A stretch of DNA of 64,000 bases from Silene conica (Eukaryota; Streptophyta; Magnoliopsida; Caryophyllales; Caryophyllaceae): positions 45,216,079 through 45,280,078 of the forward strand of contig CM055313.2 of NCBI GenBank assembly GCA_029255685.2, read 5' to 3'. Shown here piece by piece: positions 1 through 8,718 of the stretch. Position numbers and translations under genes: made by a program. Below the pieces are notes generated by a model. It worked only from the letters and a program-made list of their open reading frames with translations. It was not told the DNA's origin and did no database searches. The first letter of the stretch is position 1, and each line of letters opens with the position of its first letter.

Positions 1-1
1 A

Positions 2-343
2 GCAGAGTACATTGCAGCATCAGAAGCTGCTAAGGAGGCAGTATGGATAAGGCAATTTATCGAGGGACTAAGGGTAGTTCCAAATGCTGAAGATCCTATC
101 ACCCTGTACTGTGATAACAGTGGTGCTGTCTTTCAGGCTAAGGAGCCGAAGTCTAGTAATAAATCTAGGCATGTACCAATAAAATATCATGTAATTCGGG
201 ATTTCATTGATAGGAAGGAAATAGCGATATGTAAGGTTGGGACAGACGATAATGTGGCTGATCCTTTAACCAAACCCTTGTCGCAAGCTAAGCATGATTC
301 TCATGCACGTTCTATGGCTCTTAAGAGTTTACCCAATGTGTAA
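2..343 (+). CDS. Copia polyprotein C-terminus (RNase H region), partial
   Basis: An open frame enters from the left edge and ends at a TAA, giving 113 residues. It begins AEYIAASEAAKEAVWIRQF and continues with LYCDNSGAV, then KSRHVPIKYHVIRD, then NVADPLTKPL near the end. This is the usual C-terminal signature of plant Ty1/copia polyproteins: the RNase H domain that removes RNA from the RNA:DNA hybrid during reverse transcription. The E of AEY and the D of YCDN are the family's expected acidic catalytic positions. No frameshift or stop is visible in the part present. The start lies outside the window, so integrity of the whole polyprotein is unknown. Confidence 0.93.
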   Translation, partial: AEYIAASEAAKEAVWIRQFIEGLRVVPNAEDPITLYCDNSGAVFQAKEPKSSNKSRHVPIKYHVIRDFIDRKEIAICKVGTDDNVADPLTKPLSQAKHDSHARSMALKSLPNV

Positions 344-1128
344 CCGATTATACGATATGAAATGAAAAATGTTGTTTTTACGTTCATATAAGATAATCTC
401 GTTCATCATTTAAAGTTTTATACAACTTGTTTATTTTATATATACTTTGTTAAATCCAAACAGGATTGTAAGACAATTGCTGAACCCTGTAAAAGTGAAC
501 TAGATTAACTTAGTATTGCCCCTAGTCACTTATATGAGGTGACGTCTCGAAGTGACTAGATTATGATGCGATTGATGGTGAGTTCTGACACCATAGAGTC
601 ATAAGGGATGACTAGTCGATCATATAGACAAACTGTAAGGTACACTTGTGTCGGGCAGTGACCGCTTATAGAGTTCTTTAGAATTCAATGGAGCCTGGTC
701 GTGGCAAGAGCTGCTATATATATTCTTATGAGTCGATTCTTTGACTAGAGACTGGTTGCTCTAGAGGTGACATTATTCAGAATGACTTTAATTTATATTC
801 TACGATCTTCCGTAAAAGGGGTCAAATGGATATATTTTGGGTCACAGTGGATGATGTTGGCCAAGGAGGACAGTTGGAAAGGAATTGTTCTGCCCCTTGT
901 CAGGGTTATCTTAAATCTCAAGGCCACTCGAGGAGTAGTGAACTGGAAATGCGTGGCCACGCTCGGAGACTGTCTATGGTAGATAATTCCGGTCTAACAG
1001 TTACGCTCCATATCGAGAAAAACCACTATTGATTTGATCACGTGCAAGTACGACCTGTAAGACACCTTGCATTGAGTGGGAGATGATGTAATAGAATAAG
1101 AGAATCGGTGATCCACACTTGTGAGGAC
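344..1128 (+). other. Copia 3' non-coding region between pol stop and polypurine tract
   Basis: About 785 bp without a credible gene. The two small open frames here (68 and 71 codons) overlap each other in different frames and resemble nothing I recognise. Long non-coding stretches between pol and the 3' LTR are known in several plant copia lineages. I see no envelope-like ORF, signal peptide or transmembrane segment. Confidence 0.6.
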
Positions 1129-1139
1129 AGGTGGGAGAT
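1129..1139 (+). other. Polypurine tract of the copia element
   Basis: The purine-rich stretch AGGTGGGAGAT sits immediately before the LTR start TGTTGGAG. This is where plus-strand DNA synthesis is primed. Its adjacency to the LTR supports the LTR boundary. Confidence 0.75.
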
Positions 1140-2293
1140 TGTTGGAGTAAGTGTCCTCGACAATAATGTGATCACGTCAATTATATATTAAATTGACAAA
1201 TCTCTATAAAAGAATATTCATGGGATGATTCTTTAGCATAAGTCAACTGGTCAACATTAATCGGTAATGATTGGCTTGCTAGAGTTTGACATTACTGTCG
1301 TAATGACGGTGGTGACCAGTTGATTCCTTTAGGTCACACCTTTAGGACAACTCTCTCAATGATAAATGAAGTAACTGTATATGATACGAGTTAGTTCATT
1401 TCTAGATTATGAATAAAATAAGGAGATAATTTATAATAAGATTATAAATTGTTTTAGTGATTGAAATGTCATCACTATAATTTATATGTTTAAGAAACAT
1501 GATCAAACTTGAATGAGTTATTTTAACTACAATTGTAGTGGTAATAAAATTGCAATTAAATAAATATATGTAATTATTTGAATTACTTATAAATTTACGA
1601 TAAAGAGTTTAAAAGTTAAACTACTTAAACTAAGTTGTCCTAACTAATTTGTATTGGGTCCGTTTTGTTTGTGTAGTCCGTGTGATATGTCACACACATA
1701 CAAACATACAATATTACATATTGGTTAGGAACATGTATGAGACATGTCATTTAATATGCAATTAGGCATGAGGAACATTTGAAAGGATTTAGAGCAAATC
1801 CATTGGGCATGCTAACCCATGTCTCGGCCGAACCAAATGGAAGAACAAAAGAAGATTTTGTTCCTTGGTTCATACTACTCATTCATTCACACTTCACTTA
1901 GGGTTTTGGTTGTTCAGAGAGAACAAAAGAAAAAGAAAGAAAAATAATTCCTTTCTTCAAAAACCCTAACCGTGAGCCTCCTTCTCAATCTAAATAGTTT
2001 GTGTGTTCATTCTAGCAAAATAACATACAAATATTGTGAGTAGTGTGTCTTGGTGTTCATCTTTTGGAGGCCATCATCTCTTTGAAGGTTCAAGGAGGAT
2101 CATCCGTGTGATAAGCTCAAGAACAAGTGAAGAAGGTGACTTCATTTGTGCCCTATATTAGCCGAGATTATCAATGTAAGGGAGTTTGTTTTTCCTCATA
2201 TATCTCGACAAACATTTTGTTAAGCATGCATAAGATCTACTAATTATAAGATAATTAATATTAGTATCACTAAATAGGTATAAGAACCTAACA
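1140..2293 (+). repeat. Copia 3' LTR
   Basis: A 1154-bp terminal repeat bounded by TGTTGG and CCTAACA, near-perfect short inverted ends with the TG...CA of LTRs. It starts right after the polypurine tract and ends where recognisable 5S spacer (AAAAGTGTAT) resumes. A TATAAAA lies about 65 bp into it, a possible but unproven promoter. The partner 5' LTR is outside the window, so the length rests on the boundary motifs only. Confidence 0.8.
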
Positions 2294-2298
2294 AAAAG
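2294..2298. other. Predicted copia target-site duplication (AAAAG), right copy
   Basis: The five bases after the LTR match the 5S spacer just upstream of the gene (GATAAAAGTGTAT in sister units). A second AAAAG is expected before the 5' LTR outside the window; only the right copy can be seen. Confidence 0.5.
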
Positions 2299-2303
2299 TG
2301 TAT

Positions 2304-2422
2304 GGGTGCGATCATACCAACATTAATGCACATGATCCGATCAGAACTCTGCAGTCAAGCGTGCTTGGGCGAGAGTAGAACTAGGATGGTTGACCTCCTG
2401 GGAAGGCCTCGTGTTGCACCCC
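2304..2422 (+). rRNA. 5S rRNA gene copy 1 (class A, degenerate)
   Basis: 119 nt. Gene of class A (CAACATTAATG, CCGATCAGAACTCTGCAGTCAAGC) with TAGAACTAGG and GGTTGACC in box C. Its upstream TATA-like region was displaced by the copia LTR, whose last bases supply a GGTATAAG at about -26 to -20. Followed by a T-run. Confidence 0.85.
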
Positions 2423-2677
2423 TTTTTTTTTCTAAGTTTCGTTTTTCCTTTGGTTTTTTTCTTATTTTCGTGTTATTACCGAATAAAATACGTATATCAC
2501 GTCGAAATAATAGATTTGAAAAAAAACAATATCCCCAATCGGACACTCCGGGTGCAAGTTACGGCCTGTCGAAGACACAGAGGCGTGACGGGATAATGAG
2601 AGGACTACCGAAACTCAGTTTATGTTGAACAGAGCCGAAAATGGGGTAATATAAGAAAATTTGTGATAAAATTGTAT

Positions 2678-2794
2678 GGGTGCGATCATACCAACATTAA
2701 TGCACAGGATCCGATCAGAACTCCGCAGTCAAGCGTGCTGGGCGAGAGTAGAACTAGGATGGTTGACCTCCTGGGAAAGACTCAAGTTGCACCC
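2678..2794 (+). rRNA. 5S rRNA gene copy 2 (class A, degenerate)
   Basis: 117 nt. One T is lost in box A (GTGCTGGGC), box C reads GGTTGACC, and the 3' part is GGGAAAGACTCAAGTTGCACCC. Probable pseudogene. Confidence 0.83.
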
Positions 2795-3052
2795 TTTTTT
2801 TTTTTCTAAAATTCGTTTTTCCTTTGGTTTTTTTATTCTTATTTTCGTGTTATTAACGAATAAAATGCGTATATCACGTCGAAAACATAAATTTGAAAAA
2901 AAAATCGTCCCAATGGGACACTCCGGGAGCAAGTTACGGCATGTCAAAGACACGGAGGCGTGACAGGATATTGAGAGGACTACCGGAACTCAGTTTATGT
3001 TGAATAGAGCCGAAAATGGGGTAATAGAAGCAAATTTGTGATGAAAGTGTAT

Positions 3053-3171
3053 GGGTGCGATCATACCAGCACTAATGCATCTGATCCCATAAAGAATTCC
3101 ACAGTTAAGTGTGCTTGAGCGAGACTAGTACTAGAATGGGTGACCTCCTGGGAAGGCCTCGTGTTGCACCC
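3053..3171 (+). rRNA. 5S rRNA gene copy 3 (class B, degenerate)
   Basis: 119 nt. CATAAAGAATTCCACAG carries a one-base insertion relative to the plant consensus. Box A is GTTAAGTGTGCTTGAG, box C TAGAATGGGTGACC. Helix I strands (GGGTGCGAT / GTTGCACCC) can still pair. Confidence 0.83.
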
Positions 3172-3428
3172 TTTTTTTTTCTAAGTTTCGTTTTTCCTTT
3201 GGTTTTTTTTTCTTATTTTCGTGTTATTAACGAATAAAATGCGTATATCACGTCGAAATAATAGATTTGAAAAAAAACAATCGCCCCAATTGGACACTCC
3301 GGGTGCAAGTTACGGCCTGTCGAAGACACAGAGGCGTGACGGGATAATGAGAGCACTACCGGAACTCAGTTTATGTTGAACAGAGCCGAAAATGGGGTAA
3401 TATAAGCAAATTTGTGATAAAAGTGTAT

Positions 3429-3546
3429 GGGTGCGATCAAACCAACATTAATGCACATGATCCGATCAGAACTCCGCAGTCAAGCGTGCTGGGCGAGAGT
3501 AGAACTAGGATGGCTGACCTCCTGGCAAAGACTCATGTTGCACCCC
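3429..3546 (+). rRNA. 5S rRNA gene copy 4 (class A, degenerate)
   Basis: 118 nt. GTGCTGGGC deletion in box A, GGCTGACC and GGCAAAGACTCATG in and after box C. The terminator is broken by an A (CCCCTATTTTTTT). Confidence 0.83.
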
Positions 3547-3802
3547 TATTTTTTTCTAAAATTCGTTTTTCCTTTGGTTTTTTTATTCTTATTTTCGTGT
3601 AATTAACGAATAAAATGCGTATATCATGTCGAAAAAATAAATTTGAAAAAAAAATCGTCCCAATGGGACACTCCGGGAGCAAGTTACGTCATGTCAAAGA
3701 CACGAAAGCGTGACAGGATATTGAGAGGACTACCGGAACTCAGTTTATGTTGAATAGAGCCGAAAATGGGGTAATATAAGCAAAATTGTGATGAAAGTGT
3801 AT

Positions 3803-3921
3803 GGGTGCGATCATACCAGCACTAATGCATCTGATCCCATAAAGAATTCAACAGTTAAGCGTGCTTGAGAGAGACTAATACTAGAATGGGTGACCTCCTG
3901 GAAAGGCCTCGTGTTGCACCC
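3803..3921 (+). rRNA. 5S rRNA gene copy 5 (class B, degenerate)
   Basis: 119 nt. CATAAAGAATTCAACAG, GAGAGAGACTAATACTAGAATGG and CTCCTGGAAAGG distinguish it. A nearly identical copy lies six units later (copy 11). Confidence 0.83.
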
Positions 3922-4178
3922 TTTTTTTTTCTAAGTTTCGTTTTTCCTTTGGTTTTTTTTTCTTATTTTCGTGTTATTAACGAATAAAATGCGTATATCA
4001 CGTCGAAATAATAGATTTGAAAAAAAACAATCGCCCCAATCGGACACTCCGGGTGCAAGTTACGGCCTGTCGAAGACACGGAAGCGTGACGGGATAATGA
4101 GATGACTACCGGAACTCAGTTTATGTTGAACAGAGTAGAAAATGGGGTAATATTTGCAAATTTGTGGTAAAAGTGTAT

Positions 4179-4297
4179 GGGTGCGATCATACCAACATTA
4201 ATGCACATGATCCGATCAGAACTCCGCAGTCAAGCGTGCTTGGGCGAGAGTAGAACAAGGATGGTTGACCTCCTGGGAAGGCCTCGTGTTGCACCCC
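4179..4297 (+). rRNA. 5S rRNA gene copy 6 (class A, degenerate)
   Basis: 119 nt. Box A length is intact here (GTCAAGCGTGCTTGGGC), but TAGAACAAGG and GGTTGACC alter the intermediate element and box C. Confidence 0.83.
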
Positions 4298-4552
4298 TTT
4301 TTTTTCTAAGTTTCGTTTTTCCTTTGGTTTTTTTATTCTTATTTTCGTATTATTAACGAATAAAATGCGTGTATCACGTCGAATAAATAAATTTGAAAAC
4401 AAAATCGTCCCAATGGGACACTCCGGGAGCAAGTTACGGCATGTCAATGACACGGAGGCGTGACAGGATATTGAGAGGACTACCGGAACTCAGTTTATGT
4501 TGAATAGAGCCGAAAATGGGATAATATAAGCAAATTTGTGATGAAGGTGTAT

Positions 4553-4671
4553 GGGTGCGATCATACCAGCACTAATGCATCTGATCCCATAAAGAAATCC
4601 ACAGTTAAGCGTGCTTGAGCGAGACTAGTACTAGGATGGGTGACCTCCTGGGAAGGCCTCGTGGTGCACCC
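4553..4671 (+). rRNA. 5S rRNA gene copy 7 (class B, degenerate)
   Basis: 119 nt. CATAAAGAAATCCACAG, box A GTTAAGCGTGCTTGAG, box C consensus-like (GGATGGGTGACCTCC), 3' end GTGGTGCACCC. Confidence 0.83.
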
Positions 4672-4927
4672 TTTTTTTTTCTAAGTTTCGTTTTTCCTTT
4701 GGTTTTTTTTCTTATTTTCGTGTAATTAACGAATAAAATGCGTATATCACGTCGAAATAATAGATTTGAAAAAAAACAATCGCCCCAATCGGACACTCCG
4801 GGTGCAAGTTACGGCCTGTCGAAGACACGGAAGCGTGACGGGATAATGAGATGACTACCGGAACTCAGTTTATGTTGAACAGAGCAGAAAATAGGGTAAT
4901 ATTAGCAAATTTGTGGTAAAAGTGTAT

Positions 4928-5046
4928 GGGTGCGATCATACCAACATTAATGCACATGATCCGATCAGAACTCCGCAGTCAAGCGTGCTTGGGCGAGAGT
5001 AGAACCAGGATGGTTGACTTCCTGGGAAGGCCTCGTGTTGCACCCC
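4928..5046 (+). rRNA. 5S rRNA gene copy 8 (class A, degenerate)
   Basis: 119 nt. As copy 6 but with TAGAACCAGG and GGTTGACTTCC. Copies 6-7 and 8-9 are successive near-identical dimers. Confidence 0.83.
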
Positions 5047-5301
5047 TTTTTTTTCTAAGTTTCGTTTTTCCTTTGGTTTTTTTATTCTTATTTTCGTGTT
5101 ATTAACGAATAAAATGCGTATATCACGTCGAATAAATAAATTTGAAAACAAAATCGTCCCAATGGGACACTCCGGGAGCAAGTTACGGCATGTCAATGAC
5201 ACGGAGGCGTGACAGGATATTGAGAGGACTACCGGAACTCAGTTTATGTTGAATAGAGCCGAAAATGGGATAATATAAGCAAATTTGTGATGAAAGTGTA
5301 T

Positions 5302-5420
5302 GGGTGCGATCATACCAGCACTAATGCATCTGATCCCATAAAGAAATCCACAGTTAAGCGTGCTTGAGCGAGACTAGTACTAGGATGGGTGACCTCCTGG
5401 GAAGGCCTCGTGGTGCACCC
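5302..5420 (+). rRNA. 5S rRNA gene copy 9 (class B, degenerate)
   Basis: 119 nt. Matches copy 7 through the gene (AAGAAATCC, GTGGTGCACCC). Confidence 0.83.
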
Positions 5421-5676
5421 TTTTTTTTTCTAAGTTTCGTTTTTCCTTTGGTTTTTTTTCTTATTTTCGTGTTATTAACGAATAAAATGCGTATATCACG
5501 TCGAAATAATAGATTTTAAAAAAAACAATCGCCCCAATCGGACACTCCGGGTGCAAGTTACGGCCTGTCGAAGACACGGAGGCGTGACGGGATAATGAAA
5601 GGACTACCGGAACTCAGTTTATGTTGAACAGAGCCGAAAATGGGGTAATATAAGCAAATTTGTGATAAAAGTGTAT

Positions 5677-5794
5677 GGGTGCGATCATACCAACATTAAT
5701 GCACATGATCCGATCAGAACTCCGCAGTCAAGCGTGCTGGGCGAGAGTAGAACTAGGATGGCTGACCTCCTGGCAAAGACTCATGTTGCACCCC
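5677..5794 (+). rRNA. 5S rRNA gene copy 10 (class A, degenerate)
   Basis: 118 nt. GTGCTGGGC deletion, GGCTGACC, GGCAAAGACTCATG; sister of copies 4 and 12. The terminator T-run is uninterrupted. Confidence 0.83.
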
Positions 5795-6050
5795 TTTTTT
5801 TTTCTAAAATTCGTTTTTCCTTTGGTTTTTTTATTCTTATTTTCGTGTAATTAACGAATAAAATGCGTATATCATGTCGAAAAAATAAATTTGAAAAAAA
5901 AATCGTCCCAATGGGACACTCCGGGAGCAAGTTACGGCATGTCAAAGACACGGAAGCGTGACAGGATATTGAGAGGACTACCGGAACTCAGTTTATGTTG
6001 AATAGAGCCGAAAATGGGGTAATATAAGCAAAATTGTGATGAAAGTGTAT

Positions 6051-6168
6051 GGGTGCGATCATACCAGCACTAATGCATCTGATCCCATAAAGAATTCAAC
6101 AGTTAATCGTGCTTGAGAGAGACTAATACTAGAATGGGTGACCTCCTGGAAAGGCCTCGTGTTGCACC
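6051..6168 (+). rRNA. 5S rRNA gene copy 11 (class B, degenerate)
   Basis: 118 nt. As copy 5, with GTTAATCGTGC in box A and a shortened 3' end (GTTGCACC). Confidence 0.82.
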
Positions 6169-6425
6169 TTTTTTTTTCTAAGTTTCGTTTTTCCTTTGGT
6201 TTTTTTTTCTTATTTTCGTGTTATTAACGAATAAAATGCGTATATCATGTCGAAATAATAGATTTTAAAAAAAACAATCGCCCTAATCGGACACTCCGGG
6301 TGCAAGTTACGGCCTGTCGAAGACACGGAGGCGTGACGGGATAATGAAAGGACTACCGGAACTCAGTTTATGTTGAACAGAGCCGAAAATGGGGTAATAT
6401 AAGCAAATTTGTGATAAAAGTGTAT

Positions 6426-6543
6426 GGGTGCGATCATCCCAACATTAATGCACATGATCCGATCAGAACTCCGCAGTCAAGCGTGCTGGGCGAGAGTAGA
6501 ACTAGGATGGCTGACCTCCTGGCAAAGACTCATGTTGCACCCC
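6426..6543 (+). rRNA. 5S rRNA gene copy 12 (class A, degenerate)
   Basis: 118 nt. ATCATCCCAACATT, GTGCTGGGC deletion, GGCTGACC. The last unit of the left block; its spacer is cut after CCGGAACTCA by the composite insertion. Confidence 0.83.
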
Positions 6544-6876
6544 TTTTTTTTTCTAAAATTCGTTTTTCCTTTGGTTTTTTTATTCTTATTTTCGTGTTAT
6601 TAACGAATAAAATGCGTATATCACGTCGAAAAAATAAATTTGAAAAAAAAATCGTCCCAATGGGACACTCCGGGAGCAAGTTACGGCATGTCAAAGACAC
6701 GGAGGCGTGACAGGATATTGAGAGGACTACCGGAACTCAATGGCAGGTCTTAGGCAAATAGGCAGTGGTTATTACATCGAGAGGTCCCAATGTGTCGTTT
6801 GGTGTAGGTTATTACATCGAGAGGTCTGGCCAGGTCTTAGGCATATAGGCAGTGGTTATACGCTATACATAGTTAC

Positions 6877-7137
6877 GGAGGTCGTGCCTAAGCGCTCCCA
6901 TCGTTGGAGGTCGTGCCTAAGCGCTCCGGTCGTTGGAGGTCGTGCCTAAGCGCTCCCGTTGTAGGAGGTCGTGCCTAAGCGCTCCGGTCGTTGGAGGTCG
7001 TGCCTAAGCGCTCCCGTTGTAGGAGGTCGTGCCTAAGCGCTCCGGTAGTTGGAGGTCGTGCCTAAGCGCTCCCGTCGTTGGAGGTCGTGCCTAAGCGCTC
7101 CATTAGTCAGAGGTCGTGCATATGCGCTCTGATGGCG
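6877..7137 (+). repeat. 29-bp minisatellite, nine copies
   Basis: Nine successive 29-bp units with the core GGAGGTCGTGCCTAAGCGCT, at a strict 29-bp period. The tails alternate between CCCGTTGTA, CCGGTCGTT and similar, suggesting a 58-bp higher-order step. The last unit is degenerate (CATATGCGCT). Confidence 0.9.
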
Positions 7138-7167
7138 TTCATTCTATTCTTGGTTTGTTGTATGCGT

Positions 7168-7297
7168 GATTGGACATGCCACCTAGTTGTTGGCCTCTGA
7201 GTCGATCACTTGGATGTTTACCTGATTTTGATGATTGGACATGCCACCTAGCTGTTGGCCTCTTAGTCGCTCATTTGGATGTCTACTTGATTTCGAT
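7168..7297 (+). repeat. 65-bp tandem duplication
   Basis: Two direct copies starting GATTGGACATGCCACCTAG at a 65-bp offset, with several substitutions between them. Part of the LTR-like fragment. Confidence 0.8.
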
Positions 7298-7846
7298 ATC
7301 ATCTCACTTGTTGGCTTTAATTATGTTTTACATGTTGATTCATGTTGTTCCCACATGTCTTGGTTTATCGCTCATGCATTGATCATGTTGATTACGTTTG
7401 GAAATGCATATATGGTTGTTTCCGAAATTATATACATGTTCATATGTATAAGATGTTTTGTATTAACGTTTACATGTTTTCTGACGTAAAGTGGCTGGGA
7501 GAACCCTGAGTTACTCCCCACTGACTGTGGCGTTCATGTTTCATGAATTTAGGTTGGTCCTGTTTGGGGAAGACGTGTGGCTAGCGAGCATTGTTGATAA
7601 TTCGACAATTACCCTTACGCTTAGTTTAGATTTAATTCATGTTGTTATCGTGGGATACCTTATCCCTCGTCTATTTAAGTTATTTTGTATAATTTATAAT
7701 TTCTCATTAGTTTTTAGTCTTCCGCATGTTGTTTTGATATTCGGCGAAAAAGTTTTAATAAATAATATGTCGAAACGTTTTTAAAAGTATCGTATTTCCG
7801 CTGCAAATAAATTGTTTATTTTTATGCTATATCGCGGGGTGTCACA

Positions 7847-8718
7847 TAGTAGGTTGCCAAGGTATAAGTCAAGTCTCAAGAAAACAAGTTAACAAAAACT
7901 CGTAGATATGCAAAAGACTCTTATACTAAAACAAGTTGACAAGGCAAGGCAAAGGCATAAACATGTAAGATAGCAAAGATCATCCTTGATATACTCTCGT
8001 TCCGACTCGACCTATATGCTGAATTAAACGTGCATTTTTTTTGAAATTTTGAAATTTATTCATTTTTTTGTATTTTTCTTTGTATATATAAGGAAAATAA
8101 AGAAAAGAACGATGCAATACAGAAATGCAGTAAACATGTGACAGAATGCAATGCATGTGACACGAAACCATTCCCCAAACCAACCCGCGCAATGTCCCCA
8201 TTGTGCATTAGCCTAAGTAAAGGTTTCAGAAATTTAAAAGAAAGATGCAAGTAATTAAAACTAAGGAAAAACTGGAAAGAACTCACTGGATTATAAAGCG
8301 CATGAGAAAAACCTCCCCAAACCAGCGTAAGCTGGGAGGTTTTGGTGGCCAGCAGTGCCACTCAAGTACCCAAGACAGTTGCATGATTCCCGAGGAAGAA
8401 ACGAACAGGCTGTGACGGATGGTTGGGTCGACCGACCTATGTTTTGGGTCGATCGACCCCTCTGCTGCACAGCGGCCCTCTTTTCTTCGGAACCGCTTGT
8501 GTTTACCAAGTCATTCTTCCTCAAACCTGAAAAAGCATTATATATGCGCCCAACAAATGCGCAAGATCCCAGAACCAAGTCTAAAAGTCTTAACTACGCA
8601 ACAAAAGCAAAAATTGTCCTAAAAAAAACTTAAAGCAAGCAAATTAAAAAGTCTTAACAAAGCAAAGGAACAAAAATTGTCTTTAGAAAAAAAAAAAGAG
8701 ACGAGCAAAAAGAAAAAG
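7847..8718 (-). other. Non-coding 3' part of the Athila-like element
   Basis: On the minus strand this follows the ORF stop. It has T-rich runs, one pair of the GGTCGGTCGACC-type motif (8426 and 8447) and the phrases TTTGGGGAGG and ATGGGGACATTGCG. The small open frames of 73-101 codons in this stretch show no recognisable domain. Confidence 0.5.

Larger units (their letters stand above)
1..2293 (+). mobile_element. Ty1/copia LTR retrotransposon, 3' part
   Basis: The window opens inside the element. In order it shows the C-terminal end of pol (RNase H region), a long non-coding stretch, a polypurine tract (AGGTGGGAGAT) and a 3' LTR that begins TGTTGG and ends CCTAACA. The order pol, tract, LTR fixes the plus orientation. 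The 5' LTR, gag and most of pol lie upstream of the window. The LTR end joins 5S spacer sequence directly, so the element was inserted into the 5S array. The family-level assignment is inferred from the pol sequence; I cannot name the clade. Confidence 0.9.
2304..6739 (+). repeat. Left 5S rDNA block, twelve degenerate units in alternating classes
   Basis: Twelve head-to-tail units of about 373 bp. Apart from the first two (both class A genes), classes alternate B-A-B-A to the end, so the homogenising unit is a dimer of about 750 bp. Class A genes read CAACATTAATGCACATGATCC with GTCAAGC; class B genes read CATAAAGAA with an intact GTTAAG. Spacers also come in two forms, one with AATCGTCCCAATGGGAC and one with a variant of CAATCGCCCCAATCGGAC. 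The block stops inside a spacer, at an insertion. Unlike the right block, these genes keep the ATACCA segment near nucleotide 11 and mostly GTTGCACC at the 3' end. Confidence 0.9.
6740..7846 (+). mobile_element. Degenerate LTR-like fragment ending GGGGTGTCACA
   Basis: About 1.1 kb unlike the 5S repeats on its left. It contains internal tandem repeats and ends with an AT-rich stretch followed by CGGGGTGTCACA, which resembles the 3' ends of plant Ty3/gypsy LTRs (compare GGGGGTGTGACA of the LARD in this window). No gag or pol, primer-binding site or matching second LTR is visible. Small open frames here are not convincing. I infer a truncated LTR, but it could be another repeat class. Confidence 0.45.

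Noticed and set aside
767..1032. Two overlapping small frames as a possible copia extra gene
   Set aside because: Short, mutually exclusive frames without domain, signal peptide or membrane segment.
7170..7784. Cys/Leu-rich small open frames of 70-97 codons as possible membrane proteins
   Set aside because: They arise from a 65-bp tandem duplication and T-rich LTR-like sequence; no start context or family resemblance.
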